Of a DNA stretch of 43,247 nt, positions 18,839 to 28,758 are shown piece by piece (the first letter of the stretch is position 1; every line of letters begins with the position of its first letter). The translations under genes were made by a program, and so were the position numbers. The notes below the pieces were generated by a model, which saw nothing but the letters and a program-made list of their open reading frames with translations, was not told where the DNA came from and ran no database searches. Source of the DNA: Flavonifractor plautii ATCC 29863 (GTDB lineage: Bacteria > Bacillota > Clostridia > Oscillospirales > Oscillospiraceae); assembly GCF_000239295.1 (NCBI RefSeq), contig NZ_JH417804.1:7426-50672 (forward strand), written 5' to 3'.

Positions 18839-19633
18839 TTATCCGAGTGTGTGAAATACGGGCTGGTGCTTTTCATAGGTGCAGACGCGGCGGAAGCCGC
18901 ACTCCCGCAGCAGCGCGCAGGCCGCCCGGACTCCCTTGCCCACGTCCGCCGGGGTGTGGGCGTCGGAGCCAACGGTGACGAGCTCGCCGCCGCAGTCCCG
19001 GTAGAGGGCCAGGATGGGCCGCCACTCCTCCAGGGTGCGCCCCCGGCAGGTGTTGACCTCCATGCCCCTGCCCTTCTCCACAGCCGTGCGCAGGATGGCC
19101 CGGATGGCGTCCTGGTAGCGGTTCAGGGTGACGGGGGCCTGCATATAGCGCAGGGGGTAGATGAGGTGGGCCAGCACGTCGTAAAAATCCGTGGCGGCCA
19201 GCAGAGCCAGGGAGGCAAAGTAGTCGTCCAGGGCATCATAGCAGGCCTGGACGGTGGAGAAATCCAGGAAGAACAGGTCGGTGCCGCCCCTTTCCGGCGA
19301 GAGGTTGTGGACCGAGCCCAGGATGAAGTCGGCCTCCGGGCGGGCACAGATGGCCGCAGCGGCGGCCGGATTCAGATGGGGCATGCCCAGCTCCAGGCCC
19401 AGCTTGAGGGTGAGACGCTCCCCGGCGGCGGGGAGGGCCTGCTGATGTTGGGCCACGGCGGGGGCCCAGTCGTAGCCCTCCGCCGGAACCCCATTTTCGT
19501 CGAGGAAGTCGAAGTGGTCGGTGACGCACAGTTCATCCAGGCCCGCGTCTGCCGCCGCCTCTGCCAGCTCGGACAGGGGGGCGTGGGCATCAAAGGAGAG
19601 CCGGCTGTGGGTGTGATAGTCGGACAGATACAT
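18839..19633 (-). CDS. PHP-domain phosphatase, histidinol-phosphatase (HisK) family
   Basis: The 264-residue protein has the PHP metal-site motifs in order: DYHTHSRLSFDA, VTDHFDF, LGLELGMP, ILGSVHNL, DVLAHLIYPLR, MEVNTC and TVGSDAHTPADVG. They would bind three metals for phosphoester hydrolysis. The closest known function is histidinol phosphatase of the HisK type, but no other histidine gene is near, so the true substrate is open. ATG 19633 is chosen because it gives MYLSDYHTHS and follows GAGGT. The gene lies 13 bases upstream of rpiB and 34 bases after the GT39 gene. Confidence 0.85.
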   Translation of the reverse strand: MYLSDYHTHSRLSFDAHAPLSELAEAAADAGLDELCVTDHFDFLDENGVPAEGYDWAPAVAQHQQALPAAGERLTLKLGLELGMPHLNPAAAAAICARPEADFILGSVHNLSPERGGTDLFFLDFSTVQACYDALDDYFASLALLAATDFYDVLAHLIYPLRYMQAPVTLNRYQDAIRAILRTAVEKGRGMEVNTCRGRTLEEWRPILALYRDCGGELVTVGSDAHTPADVGKGVRAACALLRECGFRRVCTYEKHQPVFHTLG

Positions 19634-19667
19634 ACAAATTACCTCACAAGTGCCGCTGGGCGGGGGA

Positions 19668-21629
19668 TTAGAAGGGCCAGGAGGGGAGCCACCGCAGCAG
19701 GCAGGTCCCATACCAGGAGGGGATCTGGATGCCCACCAGCACGGGATAGAACAGGGCGTAGAGGGCCGCGGCCCCCGCCGTGACGGCGTACATGGCGGGC
19801 TTCCAGGCGATGAGCTCCTCCTGCTCGGACAGGCTGTAAAACACATAGCACAGGGCCAGAATGAGAAACAGCACCGAGGGGAAGTAGTGATAGGCGAAGG
19901 TGATGTGGCCGATGAAGAACCAGGGCACCAGCTGGGCCAGGTAGCCGATGACGATGAACAGGGCCTTGGCACACCGCCGCCGCACCGCCTGCGCGGCGCA
20001 GGCGAGGACGGCCAGCAGGCCGCCCCAACATACCACCGGGTTGACAAAGGCGGCGAAGCGGGTGGTGTACCCCGGCACCGAGTTGTCCATATAGTAGAGG
20101 ATGGGCCGGATGTCAAAGAGCCACTGATACCAGCGGGAGGAGTAGGGGTGGGTGTCGGTGACGCCGCTGTGGTAGGAGAGCATATACTTCTGGTTTTCCC
20201 ACATGGCACCGACGAGGCCCGTGAGGCTGCTGTCTCCCTCCGCCCAGGCGTAGGGGAGATAGGACAGGGTATAGATGGCCGCCGGGATCAGGGCGAACAC
20301 CAGCACCGAGAAGGCGAGAATCTGGAAGGCCCACTTCAGCCGCCCGGGCTGCCGCGCCCCCGTCTCCCCGTCCGCCGGCCAGTCCCGCAGCTTTTGGTAC
20401 AGGCCGATGAAGTAGAGCGCCACCAGCCCGGTGCAGCCGTAGATCACCGTCCACTTGGAGGCCGCGCCGATGCCCCAGAACAGCCCCGACAGGAACAGGG
20501 GCAGGGCGCATTTGCGGAAGGGGGCGCCCGCCGGGAGGGTGAGGTAGCGGTACATGAAATAATACATCAGAAGGATGAAGAAGAAGGCGTAGGTATCGAT
20601 GGTGGCCAGCCGGGTCTGGGTCAGGTGCATGAAGTCGGCGGCCAGCAGCACCGTGCCGCAGGTGGCGATGGAGGTGCGGCCGAACAGGTTCTTGAGGAAC
20701 ACATACAGCAGGGGGAGCATCCCCACGCCGAACAGGGTGCCCATGAACCGCCAGCCGAAGGGGGTCATGCCGAACAGGCGGATACCGACGCCCATGATCA
20801 GCTTGCCCAGGGGCGGGTGGGAGATCTCATAGGGTTCAATGCCCCGGATGTGCTCCCAGGCGGTGCGGGGGTGGTAGATCTCGTCAAAGTAGGCCGAGTC
20901 ATAATAGGTGGTCTTTTCGGGTACCGTCTCCTGCTCGTCGAAGAGGGGGCTGGCCGAGGCGGACAGATTCACCCGGTTCCCCTCCAGATCGAACAGGGCC
21001 ACCTCTCCCAGCTCCAGCAGGCCCTTATTGGCCTGGCCGGTGATGCGCAGGTATCGGATATACTGGGGGTTTTCGAAGGTGAGTTCATTCCACTTGAAGA
21101 GCTGATTGTAGTTCTGGGTCATGGCGTAGCTCTCGCCGTAGCCCTCCGGGGCGGCCCAGTAGTAAACGGTCTCCTCACTGCCCGTTTCATCGGTCTCCGT
21201 CCGGCTCCAGAGGGTGAGCCACTGGGTGCCGTCGGCGGAGATCTCCACCTGGTATTTGCCGGTGCCCAGGTTGGGGTAGTACCACAGCCTGGACACCTGG
21301 ACGCTCTCCGGCAGGGAGAAGGTGGCCGATTCCCCGTCCCCGAAGTCCCAGGCGCTCTGGGGTGCCTGGAGGGAGCCCAAGTGGGCGAAGGCGGTGACGG
21401 CGTAAATACAGGTGATGAGCAGGATGGGAACGGTATCCCGGCGCGCCAGGGGATGGCACCGCCCGGCAAAGGTGAAGCGGCGCTTCGGCTGCGGCGCGGG
21501 GGCGAGCTGCTGGGCCAGAGGAGAGCGCTGGGTGCGCCAGTACCAGCAGAAGAAGCCCAGCAGCGCCAGCAGGGTGAGGACGGGAAAGAGTATGACAATA
21601 TAACGAATGGGGCCCACGGGGGCGGTCAC
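19668..21629 (-). CDS. GT39 (PMT-like) membrane glycosyltransferase with a discoidin-like insertion
   Basis: The 653-residue protein resembles dolichyl-phosphate-mannose--protein mannosyltransferases, which move mannose from a polyprenyl phosphate to proteins outside the membrane. Hydrophobic helices lie at about 8-30 and 66-84. They are followed by an extracytoplasmic segment (about 90-225) with SAWDFGDGESATFSLPE, YYPNLGTGKYQVEIS and YIRYLRITGQANKGLLELGEV, the look of an F5/8 type C (discoidin) carbohydrate-binding fold. Then come the GT39 motifs YFDEIYHPRTA (catalytic Asp-Glu) and ISHPPLGKLIMG, and about nine further helices. AGGAGGTGACC precedes the start. The acceptor protein and sugar cannot be told from sequence. 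Confidence 0.85.
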   Translation of the reverse strand: MTAPVGPIRYIVILFPVLTLLALLGFFCWYWRTQRSPLAQQLAPAPQPKRRFTFAGRCHPLARRDTVPILLITCIYAVTAFAHLGSLQAPQSAWDFGDGESATFSLPESVQVSRLWYYPNLGTGKYQVEISADGTQWLTLWSRTETDETGSEETVYYWAAPEGYGESYAMTQNYNQLFKWNELTFENPQYIRYLRITGQANKGLLELGEVALFDLEGNRVNLSASASPLFDEQETVPEKTTYYDSAYFDEIYHPRTAWEHIRGIEPYEISHPPLGKLIMGVGIRLFGMTPFGWRFMGTLFGVGMLPLLYVFLKNLFGRTSIATCGTVLLAADFMHLTQTRLATIDTYAFFFILLMYYFMYRYLTLPAGAPFRKCALPLFLSGLFWGIGAASKWTVIYGCTGLVALYFIGLYQKLRDWPADGETGARQPGRLKWAFQILAFSVLVFALIPAAIYTLSYLPYAWAEGDSSLTGLVGAMWENQKYMLSYHSGVTDTHPYSSRWYQWLFDIRPILYYMDNSVPGYTTRFAAFVNPVVCWGGLLAVLACAAQAVRRRCAKALFIVIGYLAQLVPWFFIGHITFAYHYFPSVLFLILALCYVFYSLSEQEELIAWKPAMYAVTAGAAALYALFYPVLVGIQIPSWYGTCLLRWLPSWPF

Positions 21630-21641
21630 CTCCTGTGTAAG

Positions 21642-21673
21642 ACTAGAGGACGGGCATTAGCCCGTCCTCTAGT
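21642..21673 (-). terminator. Stem-loop after dnaJ
   Basis: A perfect 14-base stem (21642-21655 with 21660-21673) closes a four-base loop directly after the dnaJ stop codon. On the - strand it is followed by CTTACACAGGAGG, so the T-run is weak and the RBS of the GT39 gene comes at once. Partial termination or an mRNA 3'-end barrier that lowers expression of the following genes is likely. Confidence 0.65.
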
Positions 21674-22840
21674 TTATTTCTTTTTCTTCTTTTTGTCAAA
21701 GAAAGATTTTACGCCCTCCATGGGACCGGGTGAAAGCTCGCCCATGGCTTCGCCATAGGCACGCAACGCCTCCTTCTGTTCGTGGGTCAGGCCGGTGGGC
21801 ACCTGTACGTTCACGGTGACGTACTGGTCGCCCCGGCCCCGGCCGTTGACGCTGGGAATGCCCTTGCCCCGCAGGCGGAAGGTGGTGCCGGGCTGGGTGC
21901 CCGCCGGCAGGCTCCACTTCACCTTGCCGTCGATGGTGGGAATCTCCAGCTCCGCGCCCAGTGTGGCCTGGAGGAAGGTGACGGGGTGCTCCAGATAGAC
22001 CGACGTGCCGTCCCGCTTGAAGAATTCGTGGGGGCGGACGGTGACGCTGATGAGCAGATCGCCCGCCGGGCCGCCGTTTTTGCCCGCGCCGCCCTGTCCC
22101 CGGAGGGAGACCGCCTGGCCGTTGTCGATGCCGGCGGGGATGGAGACGGTGAGCTTGCGCTGACGGCGGACGCTGCCTGCGCCGCCGCAGCTCTTGCAGG
22201 GCTGATGGATGATCTTGCCCTTGCCGCCGCACTTGGGGCAGGTGGTGGTGGTGGCGAAGGTAAAGGCCCCGCCGCCCCGCTGGATACGGATCTGGCCGCT
22301 GCCGTGGCAGTCGGGGCAGACCTCCGCTGTGGTGCCCGGCGCGCAGCCGGTACCGTGGCAGTCGTCGCAGGGTTCGGTTCGGTTGAGGGTGATCTCCTTC
22401 TCACAGCCGAAGGCCGCCTCCTCAAAGCTGATTGTAACCGACGCCCGCAGGGTGTCGCCCTTCATGGGGCCGCTGCGCGCACGGCTGGAGCCGCCGCCGA
22501 AGCCGCCCCCGAAGAAGGAGCCGAAGATATCGCCCAGGTCGATGTCGCCCATGTCAAACCCGCCGAAGCCGCCAAAGCCGCCCCCGGGTCCGCCCGCGCC
22601 GAAATTGGGATCCACACCCGCATGGCCGAACTGGTCGTAGCGGGCGCGCTTATCCTTGTCGGACAATACCTCGTAGGCCTCATTGGCCTCCTTAAATTTA
22701 GCCTCGGCGGTCTTGTCGCCGGGGTTCAGATCCGGGTGGTACTGCTTGGCCTTTTTCCGGTAGGCCTTCTTGATCTCCTCGTCCGTGGCGCCCTTGGACA
22801 CGCCGAGGACTTCATAATAATCTCGTTTCTGTTCTGGCAT
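21674..22840 (-). CDS. dnaJ: Chaperone DnaJ (Hsp40)
   Basis: DnaJ stimulates the ATPase of DnaK and hands it unfolded proteins. The 388-residue protein has a J domain with HPD at 35-37, a Gly/Phe-rich linker (about 75-125), and four zinc-finger repeats, [24 protein letters not shown] and [10 protein letters not shown]-terminal substrate-binding region follows with [13 protein letters not shown] and RLRGKGIP. It ends in an unusual run of six lysines. It is 101 bases downstream of dnaK, and that gap can fold into a long hairpin. Confidence 0.97.
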   Translation of the reverse strand: MPEQKRDYYEVLGVSKGATDEEIKKAYRKKAKQYHPDLNPGDKTAEAKFKEANEAYEVLSDKDKRARYDQFGHAGVDPNFGAGGPGGGFGGFGGFDMGDIDLGDIFGSFFGGGFGGGSSRARSGPMKGDTLRASVTISFEEAAFGCEKEITLNRTEPCDDCHGTGCAPGTTAEVCPDCHGSGQIRIQRGGGAFTFATTTTCPKCGGKGKIIHQPCKSCGGAGSVRRQRKLTVSIPAGIDNGQAVSLRGQGGAGKNGGPAGDLLISVTVRPHEFFKRDGTSVYLEHPVTFLQATLGAELEIPTIDGKVKWSLPAGTQPGTTFRLRGKGIPSVNGRGRGDQYVTVNVQVPTGLTHEQKEALRAYGEAMGELSPGPMEGVKSFFDKKKKKK

Positions 22841-22868
22841 AGGGTTCTATCACCTCTTAACGGGAGAA

Positions 22869-22926
22869 ACGGGCGGGTCTGGGGGCCGCCCCCTACTGCG
22901 TAGGAGCCAACTCCAGACCGGCCCGT
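22869..22926 (-). other. Structured spacer between dnaK and dnaJ
   Basis: The arms 22869-22882 and 22913-22926 pair over 14 bases with a single mismatch. Inside, CCTAC (22892-22896) pairs with GTAGG (22900-22904). There is no T-run, so it is not a simple terminator. It may be an mRNA processing or stability element that sets the DnaK:DnaJ ratio; that is inference from position. Confidence 0.6.
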
Positions 22927-22941
22927 GCTCACCGGACGAAT

Positions 22942-24795
<1,854 letters not shown>

Positions 24796-25008
24796 AAAGC
24801 AGTTCCTCCAATAATAAAGAAATTGGTTTTTTACAAGGTTGAGTGGTGGGCGCACCATGTGCGCCATGATGTCACGCTATGGGTTGGGCACATGGCCGGG
24901 CCGCTAAGTCCAGACTGCGCGAAAAATGCCGCTTCGGGCTGCGCCCGTCGCCTGTTTTTTCGTCTCCGTCCCGCCTTAGCGCCCCTATGTGCCTACCCTC
25001 CGCGCTTC
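24796..25008 (-). other. grpE-dnaK spacer without a recognisable gene
   Basis: The 213 bases between grpE and dnaK hold two small inverted repeats on the - strand: a CGGGC/GCCCG hairpin near 24940-24952 and a GGCGCAC/GTGCGCC hairpin near 24853-24869. No convincing promoter, second CIRCE or reading frame was found. It may act as a leader that separates dnaK expression from that of hrcA-grpE. Confidence 0.5.
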
Positions 25009-25560
25009 TTAGTTGGCGACCTTTACCATGGCGAAACGGACCACCTTGTCGCCCGACCTGAAGCCGGTCTGGAAGACGTCCACAATGATGTTCTCGCCAG
25101 CGCCCTCGTCCTCCACGTGCATCACGGCGTTGTGGAGGTTGGGATCGAAGGGCTCGCCCAGGGCGGGGATCTCCTCGATGCCCAGCTTGGCGAGAACCTC
25201 CTTGAGCTGGGTCATGGTCATCTCCACGCCCTTCTTGTAGGCCTCGTCGGCGGTCTCCTGCTTGAGGGCCCGCTCCAGGTTGTCGTACACCGGCAGGAAG
25301 GCCGCAGCGGTGTCCGCCTTGGCGTCCGACCAGGCGGATTCCTTCTCCTTCTGGCTGCGGCGGCGGTAGTTGTCGTATTCAGCGGCCAGGCGGAGAAATT
25401 TGTCCTCCTGGTCGGAGAGGCTCTTCTTGAGGGCCTCCAGCTCCTCCAGCAGGGGGTTGGGAGCCTCGGCCTCCGTCTCCTCGGTGGGGACGGCCTGCTC
25501 GGTCTGCTCTTCCGGGGTCACGTCCTCCGGCTTTTTTTCCTTCTTGCTCATGGGATGCAT
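25009..25560 (-). CDS. grpE: Nucleotide exchange factor GrpE
   Basis: GrpE releases ADP from DnaK. The 183-residue protein has an acidic, low-complexity N-terminus rich in Glu (about 1-45), a long coiled coil through EYDNYRRRSQKEKE, then the FLPVYDNLERAL motif and the C-terminal beta domain with LGEPFDPNLHNAVMHVED and DVFQTGFRSGDKVVRFAMVKVAN. ATG 25560 follows AGGAG by four bases; ATG 25551 is an alternative start. The gene begins eight bases after hrcA. Confidence 0.95.
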   Translation of the reverse strand: MHPMSKKEKKPEDVTPEEQTEQAVPTEETEAEAPNPLLEELEALKKSLSDQEDKFLRLAAEYDNYRRRSQKEKESAWSDAKADTAAAFLPVYDNLERALKQETADEAYKKGVEMTMTQLKEVLAKLGIEEIPALGEPFDPNLHNAVMHVEDEGAGENIIVDVFQTGFRSGDKVVRFAMVKVAN

Positions 25561-25567
25561 TCATCTC

Positions 25568-26620
25568 CTATTTCTCGTCGTCCCTGCCCTGGGGCAGTTC
25601 ACCCTGTCCAAACAGCCGGGAGAGGCCCTCGGCCAGATAGGACAGGCGGGCGGTTATCTTGGCGTAATCCATCCGGGTGGGCCCAACCACGCCGATGACA
25701 CCCCGCATGCCGTCGCCGATGTCGTAGCTGGCGACCACCACGCTGGTGTCCTTCAGCGCGTCGGCCACGTTTTCCGGGCCGATGAGGATCTTCATGGGAT
25801 CGTCCTTGGGAACGGGGAAGCGGGCAGGGTCGGCGTCCTCGGAGAGGTAGCTCATCAGCGGCTGCGCCCGCTCCAGGCTGCGGTACTCGGGCAGCTCCAG
25901 CAGATGGGCCAGACCCGAGGTGTGGACGGTGCGCTGCTCCAGGCTCTCCAGCACATCCATAGCGAAAGACACCACCAGGGAGATAAGCCCATAGGCCTCC
26001 CCGGCCGCATGCTGGGCCACCCGCATCAGCTCCGGGGTGATTTCCTCCAGCGTCAGGCCGGTAAAGGTGGTGTTCAGCAGGGTGTTGAGCATCTGAAGCT
26101 GGGCTTCCGTCAGGTCGGAGGGCAGGCGGATGAGCCGGTTACGCACGATGTCCGTGTCGGTCATCACCACGATGATGAAAGCGTTGCGCTCCACCATCAG
26201 CAGATCGAACCGCCGGATGGTCATACGGCTCAGACCGGAGGAGAGGGCGAAGGAGGGGTAATTGGTGAGCTGGGACACCACCCGGCCCGCCTGGTCCAGC
26301 ACCCGGTCCAGCTCCCGCATCCGCATGGCCAGGGCCTGGTTGATGCGCTGGGTCTCCTGGAGGGAGAGCTTGTGCTCCTCCATCAGCTCGTTGACATAGA
26401 GCCGGTAGCCCTTGGGCGAAGGGATGCGCCCGGCGGAGGTGTGGGGCTTTTCCAACAGGCCCATCGCCTCCAGATCCGCCATTTCGTTGCGGATGGTGGC
26501 GGAGGATACCTCCATATCGATGGAGGCGGCGATGGCCTTGGAACCCACCGGCTCCGCCGACTGGATGTAGCTCTCGATGATGGCGCGGAGAATCCGTTTT
26601 TTGCGCTCTGTTAAATCCAT
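25568..26620 (-). CDS. hrcA: Heat-inducible transcription repressor HrcA
   Basis: HrcA binds the CIRCE operator and represses the heat-shock operon until heat or misfolded protein takes up GroEL. The 350-residue protein has the N-terminal winged-helix segment LTERKKRILRAIIESYI and SAEPVGSKAIA, SSATIRNEMADLEAMGLLEKPHTSAGRIPS-like motif (ATIRNEMADLEAMG and HTSAGRIPSPKGYR), and C-terminal GVVGPTRMDYAKI. ATG 26620 is chosen over GTG 26629 because AAAGG then sits nine bases upstream. The CIRCE site is 21 bases upstream, so the gene is self-regulated. Confidence 0.97.
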   Translation of the reverse strand: MDLTERKKRILRAIIESYIQSAEPVGSKAIAASIDMEVSSATIRNEMADLEAMGLLEKPHTSAGRIPSPKGYRLYVNELMEEHKLSLQETQRINQALAMRMRELDRVLDQAGRVVSQLTNYPSFALSSGLSRMTIRRFDLLMVERNAFIIVVMTDTDIVRNRLIRLPSDLTEAQLQMLNTLLNTTFTGLTLEEITPELMRVAQHAAGEAYGLISLVVSFAMDVLESLEQRTVHTSGLAHLLELPEYRSLERAQPLMSYLSEDADPARFPVPKDDPMKILIGPENVADALKDTSVVVASYDIGDGMRGVIGVVGPTRMDYAKITARLSYLAEGLSRLFGQGELPQGRDDEK

Positions 26621-26641
26621 TCCGGCCACCCTTTCACAATG

Positions 26642-26668
26642 TTAGCACTCAAACTCTCTGAGTGCTAA
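26642..26668 (-). promoter_or_regulatory. CIRCE operator (HrcA binding site)
   Basis: TTAGCACTC, nine bases, GAGTGCTAA: an exact match to the CIRCE consensus. It lies just downstream of the -10 box of the hrcA promoter, the standard place for HrcA repression. Confidence 0.98.
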
Positions 26669-26672
26669 AGAT

Positions 26673-26701
26673 AATGTAGCACCGTCCCCCGAAAAAGTCA
26701 A
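26673..26701 (-). promoter_or_regulatory. Sigma-A promoter of hrcA-grpE-dnaK-dnaJ
   Basis: Reading on the - strand, TTGACT (26701-26696), a 17-base spacer and TACATT (26678-26673). The CIRCE element follows four bases later. Strong match in sequence and spacing. Confidence 0.88.
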
Positions 26702-26774
26702 GTGTTCTGGATGTAAATTAAATGTGAACGTAGAAAATTCAGCAGGCAAAGGGGTGGACTGCAAGTTTCGGGCG

Positions 26775-26803
26775 TTGACGGGGCGGCGGAACAATGGTAT
26801 TCT
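26775..26803 (+). promoter_or_regulatory. Promoter of the GNAT gene
   Basis: TTGACG (26775-26780), a 17-base spacer and TATTCT (26798-26803) lie 24 bases before GTG 26828. It is divergent from the hrcA promoter, about 73 bases apart. Confidence 0.7.
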
Positions 26804-26827
26804 ATGTAAAAAAGGAGGGGTGAATCC

Positions 26828-27295
26828 GTGGACGAGGGCCGAGGCTTCACGATTATCGACTATGAGGACCGCTACAAGCAGGCGCTGGAGGACATCTCCC
26901 TGCCCTGGCTGCTGGAATACGACCTGCTGGAGCCGGTGGATCTGGAGATGCTGGCGGAGCCCCACCGCTTCCTGTCCGGCGGTGGCCGGGTGCTGCTGGC
27001 CCGCTGGGGGGAGGAGATTGTGGGCATGGTCATGCTGGAGCTTCAGGGGAAGGGCCAGTGCGAGCTGCTCAAGTTCGGTGTGAAGGAGGCATACCGGGGC
27101 CGGGGCATTGGTACGGCCTTGATGGAGGCGGCGCTCCAGGCCGCCCGGGATGCAGGGCAGAAGAAAGCGGTCCTCACCTCCAACCATCAGCTCAGGGAGG
27201 CCCTGCGGCTGTATGAGCGGTTTGGGTTCAAATACGTCACCTATTCTGATAAATGGTTCCAGCTCTCCGACATCCGCATGGAGCGGGAGCTGTGA
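26828..27295 (+). CDS. GNAT-family N-acetyltransferase
   Basis: The 155-residue protein has the acetyl-CoA binding motif of the GNAT fold, AYRGRGIGTALMEAAL at about residues 87-102. It also has the preceding beta strand GMVMLELQGKGQCELLKFGV and the C-terminal ALRLYERFGFKYV motif. The acceptor (small amine, peptide or protein) cannot be predicted. Translation starts at GTG 26828 with AAGGAGGGG upstream. It stands alone, divergent from hrcA, and ends at a strong bidirectional terminator. Confidence 0.88.
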   Translation: MDEGRGFTIIDYEDRYKQALEDISLPWLLEYDLLEPVDLEMLAEPHRFLSGGGRVLLARWGEEIVGMVMLELQGKGQCELLKFGVKEAYRGRGIGTALMEAALQAARDAGQKKAVLTSNHQLREALRLYERFGFKYVTYSDKWFQLSDIRMEREL

Positions 27296-27310
27296 GCCGG
27301 CTTACAGAGA

Positions 27311-27354
27311 AAAATACCCCGGCTCCGCGCCCACAGGCGGAGCCGGGGTATTTT
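27311..27354 (+). terminator. Bidirectional terminator between GNAT gene and MATE gene
   Basis: An 18-base perfect stem (27311-27328 with 27337-27354) closes an eight-base loop. The + strand has TTTTTT and the - strand TTTTT at the stem foot, so it serves both convergent genes. Confidence 0.95.
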
Positions 27355-27365
27355 TTACAACGCGG

Positions 27366-28742
27366 TCACTCCGTACGGGAGAACTGGGTGACGTCGTTGA
27401 TCCACTCCCGGGAGCGGAGGCGGTACAGGCCAATGCCGAACTTGACGAATTGCTCGGCCATGATGCCCACATAGACCCAGAAGATGCCCCACTGGAACAC
27501 CAGGCCGAACAGGGCGGCCAGGGGGAGGGAGACGAACCACAGGGGGGTGGTGTCGATGATGGTGGCGGCCCGCACGTCGCCGCCGCCCCGCAGGACGCCC
27601 ACGGTGTTGACCGAGTCGAAGGCCCGCAGGGCCAGAAAGACGCCGATGAAGGTCAGCATCATGGTGGTGATGGAGCCGGCGGTCTCCGACAGGTGGAAGA
27701 AGGGGTAGACCAGCCAGGGGAAGACGAACCAGGCCCCCAGGATCAGGGGAATGCCGATGATCAGGCCGCAGAGGAAGGCCAGGGTGTCCAGGGTAGCCCC
27801 CACCTCATAGACATGCTCCCGCCGGCCTGCGCCGATCTCCCGGCCCACGATGATGGCGGTGGTGTTGCCGATGGCGAAGATGGCCACGGTACAGAGATCC
27901 TCAATGTTGCCCGCCAGGGCGCGGGCGGCCAGGATCTCGGTGGACCCCTCCATGTGGCCCATGATGACCTTGTAGAGGGAGGTGCCCAGGCCCCAGAGGG
28001 TCTCGTTGAGCACCACCGGCCCGGAGTAGTGGAGGAATTTGGCCAGCAGGGCGCGGCCCGGCCGGAAGAGCACGGCGGGCTTGAGCCGGAAGCGGTGGTT
28101 GGTCAGGGCGTAGGAGAACATGATGACGAACTCCAACACGCGGGCGGACAGGGTAGCCACCGCCGCGCCCACCACGCCCAGGGCGGGAGCGCCCAGGTTG
28201 CCGAAGATGAACACCCAGTTAAGGAAGGCGTTGGTCAGCATGGACACGCCGAAGATGATCATGCCCAGCTTGGGGTTCTCCATGGAGCGGTGGGCGCCCA
28301 CGTACACACCGGTGAGGCTGTTGAAAATATAGGAGAAGCCCACGATGCGGGCGTACTGAGCCGCCAGGGGTACCAGCTCCTGGTTGTCGGTGAGAAGGCC
28401 CATCAGCTGCTCCGGCAGGAAGAACATGACGGAGGCAAAGGCCAGGGAGATGGCCCCCGCCACATAGCAGCCCAGGCCGATGACCCGGTTGATGGACTCG
28501 GTGTCCCCCTTGCCCCAGAACTGGCTGATGAGGACGGAGGAGCCGCTCTGGAGTCCGAAAATGACCAACTGGATGACGAAGACGGGGATGTTGGCCACCA
28601 GCACGGCGGCCAGGGGGGCTTCCCCCAGGGCACCCACCATGAAGGTGTCGATCAGCCCCAGCAGGGTGGTGCACAGATTCTGGAGCAGGATGGGCAGGGC
28701 CAGCCGCGCCACGTTGCGGTAGAAGGCCGCCCCCCGGTTCAT
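27366..28742 (-). CDS. MATE-family efflux transporter
   Basis: MATE proteins export drugs or metabolites in exchange for Na+ or H+. The protein (458 residues from this start) has about twelve membrane helices in two repeats. It begins MNRGAAFYRNVARLALPI and has QNLCTTLLGLIDTFMVGALG, the typical first-helix motif. NFIFGN-like NWVFIFGNLGAPALGVVGAA is in the middle and VGREIGAGRREHVYEVG at the start of the second half. TTG 28754, with GAGGTGAG at a closer spacing, is a possible earlier start. It overlaps or nearly touches the desulfurase gene upstream, suggesting one transcript. The substrate is unknown. Confidence 0.9.
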   Translation of the reverse strand: MNRGAAFYRNVARLALPILLQNLCTTLLGLIDTFMVGALGEAPLAAVLVANIPVFVIQLVIFGLQSGSSVLISQFWGKGDTESINRVIGLGCYVAGAISLAFASVMFFLPEQLMGLLTDNQELVPLAAQYARIVGFSYIFNSLTGVYVGAHRSMENPKLGMIIFGVSMLTNAFLNWVFIFGNLGAPALGVVGAAVATLSARVLEFVIMFSYALTNHRFRLKPAVLFRPGRALLAKFLHYSGPVVLNETLWGLGTSLYKVIMGHMEGSTEILAARALAGNIEDLCTVAIFAIGNTTAIIVGREIGAGRREHVYEVGATLDTLAFLCGLIIGIPLILGAWFVFPWLVYPFFHLSETAGSITTMMLTFIGVFLALRAFDSVNTVGVLRGGGDVRAATIIDTTPLWFVSLPLAALFGLVFQWGIFWVYVGIMAEQFVKFGIGLYRLRSREWINDVTQFSRTE

Positions 28743-28758
28743 ATAGTGGAACAAACGC

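Noticed and set aside
19650-21758. A 702-residue open frame on the + strand opposite the GT39 gene
   Set aside because: Antisense composition only; the - strand frame has clear membrane helices and GT39 motifs.
24879-25061. A 60-residue open frame in the grpE-dnaK spacer
   Set aside because: It runs into grpE on the other strand, has no RBS, and has Arg/Ser/Pro-rich composition.
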